Shown here: one piece after another, positions 52,974-63,555 of the stretch
Layout: the number at the start of each line of letters is the position of its first letter
How positions within the stretch are numbered: the stretch's first letter is position 1
Assembly (NCBI GenBank): GCA_017303675.1
Contig: JAFLBX010000001.1
Span: 321,970 to 385,969, forward strand
Source: Ignavibacteria bacterium
GTDB taxonomy: Bacteria; Bacteroidota; Ignavibacteria; Tepidaquicellales; OLB5
DNA length: 64,000 nucleotides
Direction of reading: 5' to 3'
Translations under genes and position numbers: made by a program
Notes under the pieces: model-generated
Database searches by the model: none
What the model was told of the DNA's origin: nothing
Seen by the model: the letters and a program-made list of their open reading frames with translations, nothing else

Positions 52974-53650
52974 ACAGCAGCTCCTTTCATACCTGCAGGA
53001 AGCTCTGCTGCATTTGATCTCTTGTTTTCTTCTACACTTTCAAGCAGCTTCTTAAGTGCTTTTTTATCTTTGATCCTTTCTGTTTTAACAGATATCCTTC
53101 CCCGCTTCCAGAGCTTAAAGCCCAGTATCATATTTTTAAACAGCATTAAAGGATTGGTTTTCAGATAAATTTTCATCAGCAGCGGACCTTCACTGTTCCT
53201 GCCGTTGTTTAATACCTGCTGAAAGAAATTGTTTGCTAAAATTGATGCAGGGGATTTTTTAGGATATACATTACTTGCAATCGCCTCTCTTTTGAGGGCA
53301 TACATTACATCGGTTATCTTTATGCCTTTGGGGCACTCAACAGTGCATGCATAGCATGAGGCGCACAGCCATACTGTTGATGATGTTAAAACTTCTTCTT
53401 TGAATCCTTCCCTTACCATCTGGATTATTTTCCTGGGAGTATAATCCATGTAATGGCTTACGGGGCATGCTGCAGAGCATGTGCCGCACTGAATACAGCT
53501 GAACAACTGCTCACCATGTGCTGATTCTGCGATCTTATTTCTGAAGCTCTTATCTAGCTCACTTTCGTACTTAATTCTTCTGCGTATTTCAACAATATCT
53601 TTAGCTGCATTATCCAGTGCAAAGGATTCGGCAAATATGGATCTATCCAT
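52970..53650 (-). CDS. hdrC: HdrC, ferredoxin-like subunit
   Basis: A 226-residue iron-sulfur protein with two [4Fe-4S] motifs: CIQCGTCSAACPVSHYMDY and CASCYACTVECPKG. The residues after 140 form a helical, basic tail. Passes electrons between HdrA and HdrB. First gene of the hdrCBA-mvhDGA-protease operon. AAGGAG precedes the ATG. Confidence 0.92.
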   Translation of the reverse strand: MDRSIFAESFALDNAAKDIVEIRRRIKYESELDKSFRNKIAESAHGEQLFSCIQCGTCSAACPVSHYMDYTPRKIIQMVREGFKEEVLTSSTVWLCASCYACTVECPKGIKITDVMYALKREAIASNVYPKKSPASILANNFFQQVLNNGRNSEGPLLMKIYLKTNPLMLFKNMILGFKLWKRGRISVKTERIKDKKALKKLLESVEENKRSNAAELPAGMKGAAV

Positions 53651-53726
53651 AAAGCAGAATTCTCCTTTGATCTTTTAATTTTCAGGATATAAATTTAAAC
53701 TAAAGTTAAGATATTATTTACGGCAG

Positions 53727-53807
53727 CTTCAGCTTTAAAAAGAACGATTACAATAATATTAATTAGTTAAAATATAAAATAAAAAAAATTAACCAATAAA
53801 GCTGAAG
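53727..53807. repeat. Inverted repeat upstream of the hdr-mvh operon
   Basis: CTTCAGCTTTA (53727-53737) and TAAAGCTGAAG (53797-53807) are perfect 11-bp inverted copies 59 bp apart, 77-157 bp upstream of hdrC. Possible operator sites for a looping regulator. The rest of the 389-bp gap (53651-54039) holds no gene. Confidence 0.5.
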
Positions 53808-53950
53808 AATATGATTTATGGTACAATAGATGTATGAGGAACTTAATGAAGATCCGGGGGTATTGAGCCGAAGTGGAATTAAACTATAAATTGCCGGGTA
53901 ATTATTTTATAATAAGCAGGGTGAAGTAATTCCGGCATAATTATAAAAAT

Positions 53951-53993
53951 ACTGAATAACATTAATAAGTTACAGATATTAATGTTACTCAGT
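53951..53993 (-). terminator. Terminator of the hox operon
   Basis: A 16-bp stem with one mispair (53951-53966 with 53978-53993), followed on the minus strand by ATTTTT. It lies 47 bp after the Hox protease stop codon and insulates the hox operon from hdr-mvh. Confidence 0.75.
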
Positions 53994-54039
53994 ATAATTT
54001 AATATATCGATCTGCAAAAATAAGTGCAGAAATTTATCT

Positions 54040-54516
54040 TTACAGCATTGCCCCTGTAACGGCTGCTTCATTTTGATTAATAATTGAAAATATCATATCA
54101 ATTACTTCCGGTATCCTGCTTTTTACAGCGGGAGTGATATTTTCGCCGGTTTCAAAATTGGTGCCGGTTACAGTCAGCAGGTGAATTTCAGGCATTTTAC
54201 CGTAAAGCCAGTACCCCATTAAAAGAATGGTATCCAGTGTGAATTCATGTGCCGTAACCGCCGTATTTTTGAGGTCTTCCATCAAGATTTTCCTGTATTT
54301 TAACTCTCCCGGAATCAATGATGCTTCAGCATCAATAAAGATCAGCTTATCATAATTTGTAAAATCCAGGGAATGTTCAGGCATAAGCTGGTGGATATAT
54401 TTCACGCTGGTATTTTCAGGCATTACCGTTCCCAGCAGCTCGCTTACTGTATAAAAACCCAGTGCATCATCACCTGCTAAAGAGTTGCCGTAACCTATTA
54501 CAAGTATTTTATCCAA
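54040..54516 (-). CDS. hoxW: Hydrogenase maturation protease for HoxH
   Basis: A 158-residue endopeptidase: VIGYGNSLAGDDALG with the metal-binding Asp, IFIDAEA, and TAHEFTLDTILLMGYWLYG with the His. It lies 5 bp after hoxH and presumably cleaves it after CSTH. The symbol is given by position. Confidence 0.88.
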   Translation of the reverse strand: MDKILVIGYGNSLAGDDALGFYTVSELLGTVMPENTSVKYIHQLMPEHSLDFTNYDKLIFIDAEASLIPGELKYRKILMEDLKNTAVTAHEFTLDTILLMGYWLYGKMPEIHLLTVTGTNFETGENITPAVKSRIPEVIDMIFSIINQNEAAVTGAML

Positions 54517-54521
54517 ATTTT

Positions 54522-55964
54522 TCAGTTCCTTACCATCTCATCAATTTTTTCATTGCTGCTGTTAAAAAGCTGTATCTTCATAGGCATTTTGCCAACAGCA
54601 TGAGTTGAACAGCTTAGACAGGGGTCATAACATCTTATTACAGCTTCCACACGGTTGGTCATACCTTCGTTCAGCTTATCATGCTTAATAAAATGTTTTG
54701 CAGCCTGCAGTATGCCCTTATTCATTGCATGGTTATTGTGACCGGTTGCAATTATCATATTAGACCATGTTATAAGTCCCTGTTCATTAATTTTATAATG
54801 ATGCATTAACGTTCCCCTGGGAGCTTCACTTACGCCTACTCCTTCAAAATTATTGGGCTCAGCAAATGCACGGTAATGAGAGCTCAATATCTTTTCGTCA
54901 TCCAGCAGCATTTTTATTTTTTCAATTCCGTAAAGTATTTCTATAAGCCTTGCAAAATGATAGTGGAAAGAGCTTAAAACTGCACCGCGCTCCAGGTCAC
55001 GGAATTCTGCCCACTCCTGGTCAGCAAGCGGGGTACCGCACCTGTCAATTATATTAAGCCTTGCAAGCGGTCCTACCCTGTAAGTACCTTCGGGATAGCC
55101 AAGCGGTTTATAATAAGGGAATTTCATGTATGTCCATGGCTCGACTTTTTCTTCAATGTATTCATAATATTTTTGAGGGTCCAGCTTATCGGCAATAATA
55201 TTTCCTACACTGTCAACGATCCTTAATTTTCCGCTGTAATGCTCAAGCTCATTATTTTCATTTACCAAACCCATGAAAAGCGAGGGGAAATTACCGAAAG
55301 TTCTCATTTCTTCCCTGAATGTTTCAAGAAGCGGCTTAACAGTATCAAGTGTCCATTGAATTGCCTTCAGTGCTTCCGGAATCGACTCAAGCATTGTTTT
55401 TCGCTGGTCTTCAGTCAGCTGTGTGCTTACGCCGCCTGCAATTACCCATGAAGGATGAATTCTTTTTCCGCCGAGCAGCTCAATAATTTTCTGCCCGAAT
55501 TTACGGAGCAATATACCGTTTTTAGCAAGCTCCGGGTTGGATTTTACAATACCTGCCAGGTTTCTATCGGCAACCGGTGAATCAAGCCCAAGAACTATAT
55601 CAGGCGAAGAAAGATAAAAGAAGCTGAGAGCATGTGACTGGATAATCTGCGCAAGATTAATGATCCTTCTCAGCATAATTGCAGCATCAGGAAGCCTTAC
55701 GGCCAGTATATCATCGCAGGCTTTGGCACCGGCTATCAGATGGCTCACCGGGCATATGCCGCAGGTTCTCGCCATCAATGAAGGCATTTCATAAAACGGC
55801 CTTCCTTCGCAGAATTTTTCAAAACCGCGGAACTGTGTTACATGGAATCTTGCATCTGCAACTTTGCCTTCATCATCAAGATGAATAGTTATTTTTGAAT
55901 GACCTTCAATTCTGGTTATCGGGTCTATTGTTATTGTTTTATACATATTATTGGATTCTTTCAT
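54522..55964 (-). CDS. hoxH: Group 3d NAD-linked [NiFe] hydrogenase large subunit HoxH
   Basis: A 480-residue catalytic subunit. L1 motif RTCGICPVSHLIAG and L2 DPCLSCSTH give the four Cys ligands; about 25 residues after CSTH are removed on maturation. TIDPITRIEGHSKI is at the start. Two in-frame ATGs (55964 and 55946) compete, neither with a clear ribosome-binding site; the longer is given. It follows hoxY, hoxU, hoxF and hoxE. Confidence 0.94.
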   Translation of the reverse strand: MKESNNMYKTITIDPITRIEGHSKITIHLDDEGKVADARFHVTQFRGFEKFCEGRPFYEMPSLMARTCGICPVSHLIAGAKACDDILAVRLPDAAIMLRRIINLAQIIQSHALSFFYLSSPDIVLGLDSPVADRNLAGIVKSNPELAKNGILLRKFGQKIIELLGGKRIHPSWVIAGGVSTQLTEDQRKTMLESIPEALKAIQWTLDTVKPLLETFREEMRTFGNFPSLFMGLVNENNELEHYSGKLRIVDSVGNIIADKLDPQKYYEYIEEKVEPWTYMKFPYYKPLGYPEGTYRVGPLARLNIIDRCGTPLADQEWAEFRDLERGAVLSSFHYHFARLIEILYGIEKIKMLLDDEKILSSHYRAFAEPNNFEGVGVSEAPRGTLMHHYKINEQGLITWSNMIIATGHNNHAMNKGILQAAKHFIKHDKLNEGMTNRVEAVIRCYDPCLSCSTHAVGKMPMKIQLFNSSNEKIDEMVRN

Positions 55965-55997
55965 AATTTCTGAATTTGTGCTTCTAAACAGTATATG

Positions 55998-56585
55998 CTA
56001 TTTACCAAGCCTTGATACTTTTGTAAGATCGGGCATTCTTCCTTCGAGTAATTCCGTTAATAAAAAGTAGATCGCATCCGCAGGCGGCGGGCAGCCCTGC
56101 AGAAAAAGATCCACCTTCACAAAATTATGCACCGGCCTGGAATACTCAAACAGCTCAGGAACAACTTCATTAGGTATGATATCTTTTGTTACTGCAGTTT
56201 CTACATAAGCATGGTTCATAATAGCCTTTACACCGAAGGGGTTCCTCATGGAAGGAACATTAGCTGTAACAGCGCAATCTCCGAGTGAAACCAGTATTTT
56301 GGTGTGTTCACGAACCTTTTTAATCTTCTCCAGATCTTCATGGCTGCTGACTGCACCTTCAACCAGGGTTAGATCCACCATATCAGGAAAATCCTTGTGA
56401 TCAACCAGCGGAGAATAACATAAGTCTACTTTTTGCAGCAGCTCTATGATCCTTTCATCCATATCCAGGAAAGACATGTGGCAGCCAGAGCAGCCATCAA
56501 GCCATACTGTTGCAGCTTTTACTTTAGCTGATGTTGTATTATCATCCGCCTTATTGTTTATAATATCTTCACTAACTTTGCTCAT
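55998..56585 (-). CDS. hoxY: HoxY, small subunit
   Basis: A 195-residue subunit with only the proximal [4Fe-4S] cluster: [26 protein letters not shown] and LQGCPPPAD. This short form is typical of HoxY. Overlaps hoxU by 14 bp. Confidence 0.94.
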   Translation of the reverse strand: MSKVSEDIINNKADDNTTSAKVKAATVWLDGCSGCHMSFLDMDERIIELLQKVDLCYSPLVDHKDFPDMVDLTLVEGAVSSHEDLEKIKKVREHTKILVSLGDCAVTANVPSMRNPFGVKAIMNHAYVETAVTKDIIPNEVVPELFEYSRPVHNFVKVDLFLQGCPPPADAIYFLLTELLEGRMPDLTKVSRLGK

Positions 56586-57318
56586 TTTTAACCTCTCTCA
56601 TAGTTGTTAGGTAAGGAAGGAATTTTAACTTATCTTTTTTATATTTAGATGTTTTATCGACAGCATTTTTATACTTTTCAACAAGAGCACCGGTAGGGCA
56701 CACCGCAATACATTTACCGCAGCTTGTGCAAGAATCAGAATCACCCCATGGTTTATTCAGGTCAGTAATTACCATGGATTCTATTCCCCTGCCCATAATA
56801 TCCCATGTATGAGCGCCTTCTATTTCATCACATACTCTTACACACCTTGTGCATAATATACACCTGTTATGATCTAATACAAATCTTTCATGCGAAGCAT
56901 CCACATTAACTTTAGGGAATAGGTACGGATAATGTACATGAGTCATACCAAGCTTCTGCCCAAGATTCTGTAGCTCACAGATACCGTTGGATACACAAAC
57001 CGAACAAATATGGTTTCTTTCAGAAAAAAACAGCTCGAGAATCTTTATCCTGTAATTTTTAAGCCTGTCGCTGGCGGTTAATACTTCCATTCCTTCAGCA
57101 ACCTTTGTTACACATGCCGGCAGAAGCTTATTTGAGCCTTTAATTTCAACAAGGCACAGCCTGCAGGCGCCAACTTCAGTTAAGCCGTCAAGGTGGCACA
57201 AAGTGGGAATTTCAATATTGTTTTCACGGCAAACTTCAATAACTGTCTGGTCTTCGGTGCCGCTTACATCTTTGCCGTCTATTGTAAATGTTTTTACTTT
57301 TTTTCCGGGTGTTACCAT
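56572..57318 (-). CDS. hoxU: HoxU, diaphorase iron-sulfur subunit
   Basis: A 248-residue protein like the N-terminal part of NuoG: [2Fe-2S] ferredoxin domain ([23 protein letters not shown]), a His-Cys cluster ([16 protein letters not shown]) and two [4Fe-4S] motifs ([25 protein letters not shown]). It wires HoxF to HoxY. Shares 1 bp with the hoxF stop. Confidence 0.93.
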   Translation of the reverse strand: MVTPGKKVKTFTIDGKDVSGTEDQTVIEVCRENNIEIPTLCHLDGLTEVGACRLCLVEIKGSNKLLPACVTKVAEGMEVLTASDRLKNYRIKILELFFSERNHICSVCVSNGICELQNLGQKLGMTHVHYPYLFPKVNVDASHERFVLDHNRCILCTRCVRVCDEIEGAHTWDIMGRGIESMVITDLNKPWGDSDSCTSCGKCIAVCPTGALVEKYKNAVDKTSKYKKDKLKFLPYLTTMREVKNEQS

Positions 57319-58964
57319 TATTCCATCACCTCACTTTTCTTTTTTCCGGCATGTTCGTGAATTTTACATACACCGGCCGGACATTTTTTATCAATAATAT
57401 GGGCAACATATTCATCTCTGAAATACTGCAGCGTACTTAAAACCGGGTTGGGTGCTGCCTGTCCAAGTCCGCATAAGCTGGTATTTTTTACCAGGTCACA
57501 AAGATCTTCCAGCTCATAGAGATCTTCCATAGTACCTTCACCTTTTGAAATACGGTCAAGGATATTATAGAGCTGTACTGTACCAACTCTGCAGGGTACG
57601 CACTTTCCGCATGATTCATCTTTAGTGAAATCAAGAAAATACTTCGCAACATCCACCATACAGGAGGTTTCATCCATTATGATCATACCGCCGGAACCCA
57701 TGATCGAACCAAGCTTGCTCAATGATTCGTAATCGATGGGATTATCTAGGAACTGCTCTGGAATGCATCCGCCTGAAGGTCCGCCTGTTTGTACTGCTTT
57801 GAATTTTTTACCATCAGGGATTCCGCCTCCGATATCAAATATCACTTCGCGGAGCGAAATACCCATAGGTACTTCAATAAGTCCGGTGTTTTGTATCTTG
57901 CCTGCAAGCGCAAAAACTTTCGTGCCCTTGCTCTTTTCTGTACCAATAGCAGAATACCATTCACCGCCATTGCGGATAATTGGCGCAATGTTAGCATATG
58001 TTTCAACATTATTAATTAAAGTAGGTGAGCCCCAAAGCCCTACTTCGGCTGGATACGGAGGGCGCGGCCTGGGCTGCCCGCGTTTGCCTTCAATGGAAGC
58101 GATAAGCGCAGTTTCCTCTCCGCATACAAATGCTCCTGCTCCTATTCTCAGATCAACGGTAAAAGTAAAGGTAGTGCCGAAAATATTTTTACCCATTACA
58201 CCGGCACGCTCTGCCTGTTTGATGGCATTTTTTAATCTCTTGATGGCAAGCGGGTATTCTGCCCTGCAATAAATATATCCTTCATCAGCACCTACAGCAT
58301 AAGCGGCTATTGCCATTCCTTCAAGTACCCTGTGCGGATCTCCTTCAAGAACGCTTCTATCCATAAATGCGCCCGGATCACCTTCATCAGCGTTGCAGAT
58401 AACATACTTTTTAACTTTACCTGTCTTTGCTACAGTGCTCCATTTCAATCCGGTTGGATAACCTGCACCGCCTCTTCCTCTTAAGCCGCTTAAAGTGATT
58501 TCATCAATAACTTCCTGCGGGGTAAGCTCGAGTACTTCATGAAGAGCTTTATATCCGTCTCTTAATATATAATCCTGTATTTTTTCCGGGTCAACCTGTC
58601 CGCTGTTTTCAAGAACTATTTTTTGCTGACGGGTAAAGAAATGATCTGATTCCTTTTCAGGTTCAATTTTTAATTTTTCTATAATTTCAGAAGCCTGCTC
58701 AGCTTTAACTTCCTGGTATACCTTATTATCTTTATCAATTGTAACAAGCGGACCTTTACTGCATAAGCCCAGGCAGCCTACAGGTTTAATTGAGCATTCT
58801 TCTTCAAGCCCAAGCTCAGCTATCTTTTTTCTAAGCTCTTCTGTAACAGCTTCGCTTTTTAACGATAAACAGCCTGCAGCAGAACAAACCTTTATTTCAT
58901 GCTTGCCCTTTTTTTCACGCAGGTTCAGCTTTTCGGCATATTCTATAAGTTCTTCAATTATCAT
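57318..58964 (-). CDS. hoxF: HoxF, NAD(H)- and FMN-binding diaphorase subunit
   Basis: A 548-residue NuoF-like protein. An N-terminal thioredoxin-like [2Fe-2S] domain ([21 protein letters not shown]), NADH/FMN sites ([40 protein letters not shown]-type [16 protein letters not shown]), the [4Fe-4S] site [13 protein letters not shown], and a final part with CPAGVC. It exchanges electrons with NAD. Overlaps hoxE by 11 bp. Confidence 0.93.
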   Translation of the reverse strand: MIIEELIEYAEKLNLREKKGKHEIKVCSAAGCLSLKSEAVTEELRKKIAELGLEEECSIKPVGCLGLCSKGPLVTIDKDNKVYQEVKAEQASEIIEKLKIEPEKESDHFFTRQQKIVLENSGQVDPEKIQDYILRDGYKALHEVLELTPQEVIDEITLSGLRGRGGAGYPTGLKWSTVAKTGKVKKYVICNADEGDPGAFMDRSVLEGDPHRVLEGMAIAAYAVGADEGYIYCRAEYPLAIKRLKNAIKQAERAGVMGKNIFGTTFTFTVDLRIGAGAFVCGEETALIASIEGKRGQPRPRPPYPAEVGLWGSPTLINNVETYANIAPIIRNGGEWYSAIGTEKSKGTKVFALAGKIQNTGLIEVPMGISLREVIFDIGGGIPDGKKFKAVQTGGPSGGCIPEQFLDNPIDYESLSKLGSIMGSGGMIIMDETSCMVDVAKYFLDFTKDESCGKCVPCRVGTVQLYNILDRISKGEGTMEDLYELEDLCDLVKNTSLCGLGQAAPNPVLSTLQYFRDEYVAHIIDKKCPAGVCKIHEHAGKKKSEVME

Positions 58965-59451
58965 TTGTCAGGCTCCTTAATGTATTGATAGTTTGCTCTG
59001 TTGTTAAATTCCCGTGAACTTCTCCGTCAATAACTACAGCCGGGGCTATGCCGCATGCTCCAAGGCATCTGGCCGATAGCAGGGATAACATTCCGTCTTC
59101 GGTAGTCTTTCCCATTGCCAGGCTGTATTCCTTCTTTATTCTTTCGGCAATATCATTGGTGCCTTTTATATAGCAGGCTGTACCCAGGCATACAACACAG
59201 GTATGTTTACCCTGCGGCTTAAGATTAAAGAAATTATAAAATGTTGCGACTCCATAAACCGAGCTTAATGGGACCTTTAAAGCAAATGCTACAAATTTTA
59301 ATGATACTTCATCAAGATAGCCGAATGTTTCCTGTACTGTATGTAGTGTTTCTATCAAACAGTTAGGCTGGTATCCATGACGTTTCATAGTAGCATTAAT
59401 TAACTTCCAGCGATTATCATCTGATGGCAGAACTATTTTCTTAATTAACAT
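58954..59451 (-). CDS. hoxE: HoxE, thioredoxin-like [2Fe-2S] subunit
   Basis: A 165-residue NuoE-like protein: helical N-terminus with [30 protein letters not shown], and cluster ligands [10 protein letters not shown] and CLGACGIAP. First gene of the operon hoxEFUYH-protease. Confidence 0.93.
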   Translation of the reverse strand: MLIKKIVLPSDDNRWKLINATMKRHGYQPNCLIETLHTVQETFGYLDEVSLKFVAFALKVPLSSVYGVATFYNFFNLKPQGKHTCVVCLGTACYIKGTNDIAERIKKEYSLAMGKTTEDGMLSLLSARCLGACGIAPAVVIDGEVHGNLTTEQTINTLRSLTNDN

Positions 59452-59520
59452 ATTGATTTATTATTTAAACAGCGTAATATTAAAATATAGTTTAACAAAA
59501 AAAATGATTAATTTTTACGT

Positions 59521-60018
59521 TCAATAAGTACTGAATTTTTCAGGAATATATATAATTTCCTCAAGTATCTTTCTGGCAGTGCTTAAACATGCAAGCTCAA
59601 CTTCATAAGAAAGATCAAGCCCGTAACTAAAGTTATCTCCTTCAATTGCATATACAATTAACCTTTCCGGAAGCCGGTTTATCCTGCGCGCAAGCTCTAC
59701 AGCTTCAGCAAGACTGAAATTGTGGGAAGAATAATGGAAATAATCCTGTTGTAAAGGTGTATCAGCAGTATCAATCCTGGTTATTTTTCCGGGATTTCCA
59801 AAATTACGCGATGCATCTGCAAGGAAAACTATATTATAGTTTTCCCATTCCTGAATAAGCTCAGCACCTTCGCCTGATAGTTTTTTTATTTCTATAACGG
59901 GATTTAAAGGCGAGCCGTTTAACGCATCTTCAATCAGATCACAGACAAGCAAACCTGCCCTGTCATCACACCTGAAACTGTTGCCTATTCCTGCAACCAG
60001 GATCTTTTTCGTTTTCAA
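59521..60018 (-). CDS. Hydrogenase maturation protease for the 3b hydrogenase
   Basis: A 165-residue endopeptidase with VAGIGNSFRCDDRAGL (metal-binding Asp), FLADASR and YFHYSSHNFSLAEAVELA (His). It lies 82 bp after the 3b large-subunit gene, so it probably serves it. It differs clearly from the other two proteases in the window. Confidence 0.88.
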   Translation of the reverse strand: MKTKKILVAGIGNSFRCDDRAGLLVCDLIEDALNGSPLNPVIEIKKLSGEGAELIQEWENYNIVFLADASRNFGNPGKITRIDTADTPLQQDYFHYSSHNFSLAEAVELARRINRLPERLIVYAIEGDNFSYGLDLSYEVELACLSTARKILEEIIYIPEKFSTY

Positions 60019-60100
60019 TTTCTGATACCACTTTCAGCCTGATATGTTCACTCAATTCAGAGTTCCGGTTAATCATACTTCCGGTGAAACATAAAAAATT

Positions 60101-61390
60101 TTATTCCCTCTCAACATGCAAAGTAAGGAAGTGAGTAGCGCAAGAAATGCACGGATCATAATTCCTTACAGCCTGTTCACATTTCCAAACCAGCTCAGCT
60201 TCGGGTAAATTAATATGAGCTGGAATGAAATTCCTCAGATCATTTTCAATGGTTTTCTGGTTCTGTGAAGTAGGCGGCACAATCTTCGCATCCTCTATCA
60301 AGCCATTATTATCTATTCTGTACCTGTGATAGATCAAACCCCTGGGAGCTTCTGTTGCTGCATACCCGGTTGCTTCCCTGACTTTGTAACTGATAGCCGG
60401 GACTTCCGGCTTTTCGTATTGTGCAATTATCCTGAGCGCTTCTTCGCAGGCATAAATTGTTTCAATTCCGCGTATAGTAATGCTTTTGAAAAGGTTATCG
60501 CAGGTCTTGCCCATACCTGCATCTTTTGCAGCCTGCTTGCACAGCGGGGTCAGCTTATCGTAATTCAGATTATACCTTGCAACCGGTCCAACCAGATAAT
60601 TACCGCGCTGCCTTACTTTGGAGTGCAGTGCATTTGAATGCTCTACATGCTCTTCTGTAAAATTAAAATCATATTCTTCAGGAAGTATATCAATTCCTTT
60701 GCTTGAAACGATCCTTCCTTCATTAAACGGGTATTCATCAGGGTGAACCAGTGAAACTGATTCATAATCCTGGTGAAAATCAGGGAAATCAAGCTTTGAA
60801 ACAAACTTCACAGTATCAACTGCCGCATCCCTTGCCCACTTGATATCATCCACCATATCAAGCAGCTCTTTTTTTTCAGGTACACGGTAAAAACCGCCGA
60901 CCTTCACATTTATAGGGTGTATCTCTCTCCCTCCGATAACCCGCATTATTTCGTTGCCTATCTTCTTCATCCTTAGCGCATTTTTAACAGCCTGCGGATG
61001 GTCTTTTGCCATTTGAACAACATCCTGGTATCCGAGGAAATCAGGTGCATGAAGCATATAAAGATGAAGCACATGGCTTTCTATCCACTCACCGCAGTAA
61101 AGCAGCCTTCTCAACTCTCGGAGTTGACCTGTTACCCTAACACCAAAAGCCTGTTCAATTGCATGCACAGCAGCCATTTGATATGCCACAGGGCAAATGC
61201 CACAAATTCTTGCAGTAATATCCGGAGCATCACTGTAAGACCTTCCCCGCAGAAACGCTTCGAAGAATCTCGGCGGTTCAAAGATCTTCAGTTTGATATC
61301 AGCAACTTCACCGCCTTTTATCTTAATATATAAAGCACCTTCGCCTTCAACCCTGGCAAGATAATCAACTTTTATGGTCTTATTTTTCAT
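60101..61390 (-). CDS. hydA: Group 3b [NiFe] hydrogenase large subunit (HydA-type)
   Basis: A 429-residue catalytic subunit: [18 protein letters not shown] at the start, L1 [14 protein letters not shown]2 DPCISCATH followed by only nine residues to be removed. [11 protein letters not shown] and [13 protein letters not shown] are typical of group 3b. ATG 61390 is taken as the start, next to GAGAG and overlapping the small-subunit gene by 11 bp; the longer frame from 61423 runs inside that gene. Confidence 0.92.
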   Translation of the reverse strand: MKNKTIKVDYLARVEGEGALYIKIKGGEVADIKLKIFEPPRFFEAFLRGRSYSDAPDITARICGICPVAYQMAAVHAIEQAFGVRVTGQLRELRRLLYCGEWIESHVLHLYMLHAPDFLGYQDVVQMAKDHPQAVKNALRMKKIGNEIMRVIGGREIHPINVKVGGFYRVPEKKELLDMVDDIKWARDAAVDTVKFVSKLDFPDFHQDYESVSLVHPDEYPFNEGRIVSSKGIDILPEEYDFNFTEEHVEHSNALHSKVRQRGNYLVGPVARYNLNYDKLTPLCKQAAKDAGMGKTCDNLFKSITIRGIETIYACEEALRIIAQYEKPEVPAISYKVREATGYAATEAPRGLIYHRYRIDNNGLIEDAKIVPPTSQNQKTIENDLRNFIPAHINLPEAELVWKCEQAVRNYDPCISCATHFLTLHVERE

Positions 61391-62156
61391 AAACTTCACT
61401 CTCTTTTCTGAACTGCTCTGCATATGCGTTAAAGCTTCTGAATAAGGACATTATCTCAAAATTGGTCTGGCCCATTGCCTTAAACTGCTTTGCCAGTGGT
61501 GATGTATTGGCTGAATCCATGGGACCGTAGCATCCAAAACAGCCGCGGTTATAAGAGGGGCAAAGGCTTCCGCATCCTGCCTGTGTTACCGGCCCGAGGC
61601 ACGGCTTTGCCTGCGATACCATTACACAAATATTCCCGTTGAGCTTGCACTCACTGCAAACACTATTAGTGGGAATATTCGGTTTCCTGTTGTTTAAGAA
61701 TGCATTTATAACTTCTATAAGCTGGTATTTATTTATAGGGCAGCCCCTCAGCTCATAATCGATATGTACAAAAGAGCCTACCGGCAGAGACCTATCAAGA
61801 GTAGAAATAAAATGCGGGTTCGCATAAACTATCTTGGTAAATTCCTTAACATCCTTCCAGTTCTTTAAAGCCTGAATACCTCCGGAAGTAGCACATGCTC
61901 CGATAGTTATAAGGAATTTACACTGTTTGCGTATTTCGCGGATCATTTCAACATTATCAGGATTGGTAATACTGCCTTCAACAAGTCCTATATCATACGG
62001 GCCGGGCATCATTTTCCGGGAAGCTTCGGGGAAATATGCAATTTCAATTTTTCCCAGTACATCAAGTAATTCATCTTCAGCATCAAGCAGTGAAAGCTGG
62101 CAGCCATCACAGGATGAAAGTTTAAATACTGCTAATTTTGGTTTTTTGTTTTTCAT
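61380..62156 (-). CDS. Group 3b [NiFe] hydrogenase small subunit (HydD-type)
   Basis: A 258-residue subunit with three clusters: [25 protein letters not shown] and [11 protein letters not shown] for the proximal; [29 protein letters not shown] and CFGCYGP for the others. Starts 2 bp after the NAD(P)-binding subunit gene. Named by family, as symbols differ between organisms. Confidence 0.92.
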   Translation of the reverse strand: MKNKKPKLAVFKLSSCDGCQLSLLDAEDELLDVLGKIEIAYFPEASRKMMPGPYDIGLVEGSITNPDNVEMIREIRKQCKFLITIGACATSGGIQALKNWKDVKEFTKIVYANPHFISTLDRSLPVGSFVHIDYELRGCPINKYQLIEVINAFLNNRKPNIPTNSVCSECKLNGNICVMVSQAKPCLGPVTQAGCGSLCPSYNRGCFGCYGPMDSANTSPLAKQFKAMGQTNFEIMSLFRSFNAYAEQFRKESEVYEK

Positions 62157-62158
62157 AA

Positions 62159-63025
62159 TTACAATTCCCAGATATCAAAAATTTTCTTAACCTTTGAAAA
62201 ATTGAAGACGGGACCATCTTTACATATGAAGTTTGGCCCGTACTGGCAATGCCCGCAGAATCCTACTGCGCATTTCATATTTCTTTCCATAGAAAGATAA
62301 ATACTGCTTTCAGCAAGTCCGGCTTTTTTTAATTCATCAATTGTGAACTTCATCATAATTTCCGGTCCGCATACCATTGCAAGCGTAGAACGCGCATCTA
62401 TTTTAATTGTTGTGAAAAGGTTTGTTACCACGCCTATATTACCGCGCCATGAGCTGTCGCCCCTGTCAACAGTAATAAGTATCTCTATGTTATGCTTCTT
62501 TTCCCACTCTTCCAGCTCTACCCTGTACAGCATATCAAGCCCGGTGCGTGAACCATAGAGCAGCACAACCCTTCCGTATTCTTTTCTGTGTTTAAAGATA
62601 TAATATAGTGCAGGTCTTAACGGAGCGAGCCCTATACCGCCTGCTGCTATGATAACATCTTTGCCTTTTGCTTCATCCACAGGCCAGCTTGAACCGAAAG
62701 GTCCGCGCACTCCGATAACATCACCTTTTTTAAGCTGTGAAAGTGCGCTTGTTACATAACCAACTTTGTGAATTGTATGGGAAATAGTATTTGTTTTGGA
62801 TGAATCAGAGCTTATGGAAATAGCGGATTCACCAAGCCCGAATTTATAAAGCATATTGAACTGCCCGGGCTTGAAATGGAACCCAAGCTCCCTTTCTTCA
62901 TCCGGTTCAAGTATAATGGTGAAAGTATCCTCGGTTTCCCAAAAGTGTTTCTTTACTTTCATTGTAAAAGGAAGCATCGGGTCTGCTTTTGCCTGTGTCC
63001 TTGTTTTTTCTATTATCTTTTCCAT
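62159..63025 (-). CDS. hydG: Group 3b FAD/NAD(P)-binding subunit (HydG-type)
   Basis: A 288-residue ferredoxin-NADP reductase-like subunit. FAD site [17 protein letters not shown](P) site [18 protein letters not shown]; and C-terminal [2Fe-2S] Cys set [22 protein letters not shown]. In characterised 3b enzymes it couples H2 to NADP(H) or NAD(H). Specificity cannot be read here. Confidence 0.92.
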   Translation of the reverse strand: MEKIIEKTRTQAKADPMLPFTMKVKKHFWETEDTFTIILEPDEERELGFHFKPGQFNMLYKFGLGESAISISSDSSKTNTISHTIHKVGYVTSALSQLKKGDVIGVRGPFGSSWPVDEAKGKDVIIAAGGIGLAPLRPALYYIFKHRKEYGRVVLLYGSRTGLDMLYRVELEEWEKKHNIEILITVDRGDSSWRGNIGVVTNLFTTIKIDARSTLAMVCGPEIMMKFTIDELKKAGLAESSIYLSMERNMKCAVGFCGHCQYGPNFICKDGPVFNFSKVKKIFDIWEL

Positions 63026-63053
63026 TAAATAACCGCAAATTAATTTTTCTTTT

Positions 63054-63512
63054 TCAGGTATTCGTTATTGCTTTTAAAAGCTGCTGCCTGGCTGACTGAA
63101 GCCTTTGCTCGAGCAGCAAAGAGAACCGTTTATACATCTCATAACCCATTTTTGTATCTTTCTCGCATTTTTTCCTTAAACATTCTCCATCCATTGCAAT
63201 AGCTCTTACTTCTTCTATTACATGTGCAGTAAAATGCCATATATTAGGAGAAACAAGCCAGCTCCAACCAAGCATTTGTCCCGGTCCTATAGTTTCAATA
63301 CGTATCATTCCTTTATCTCTTCCGTTGAATTCCAGTGCTATCATTCCTGTTCTTATCAGGTAAAATTTCTCTGCTTTTTCACCTTCTTTGAATATTATAT
63401 CATTTTCGTGAAAAACTACATTTGAGGCACAGCCTGTTATCTGCTTAACGTACTCCTCACTAAGATCTTCGATAAATGGATGCTGTTTTAAAATTCCTGA
63501 TAGGTCTTCCAT
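63054..63512 (-). CDS. Stand-alone cyclic-nucleotide-binding-like domain protein in the 3b operon
   Basis: A 152-residue protein with a CRP/FNR-type sensor beta-roll (about 15-120: FKEGEKAEKFYLIRTGMIAL, ETIGPGQMLGWSWLV) and a C-terminal helix, but no helix-turn-helix. The phosphate-binding cassette lacks a clear Arg-Ser/Thr pair, so it may bind another ligand or none. It lies between the beta and gamma subunit genes, so a direct regulatory role on this hydrogenase is likely. No acting partner is shown. Confidence 0.85.
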   Translation of the reverse strand: MEDLSGILKQHPFIEDLSEEYVKQITGCASNVVFHENDIIFKEGEKAEKFYLIRTGMIALEFNGRDKGMIRIETIGPGQMLGWSWLVSPNIWHFTAHVIEEVRAIAMDGECLRKKCEKDTKMGYEMYKRFSLLLEQRLQSARQQLLKAITNT

Positions 63513-63555
63513 TGTTTTATTGTTTTAGTTAAATGAAATTACTTATTTATTCAAT

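Noticed and set aside
47016-61390. Selenocysteine (TGA) in the hydrogenase large subunits
   Set aside because: All L1 and L2 motifs are read through with ordinary Cys codons; no in-frame TGA.
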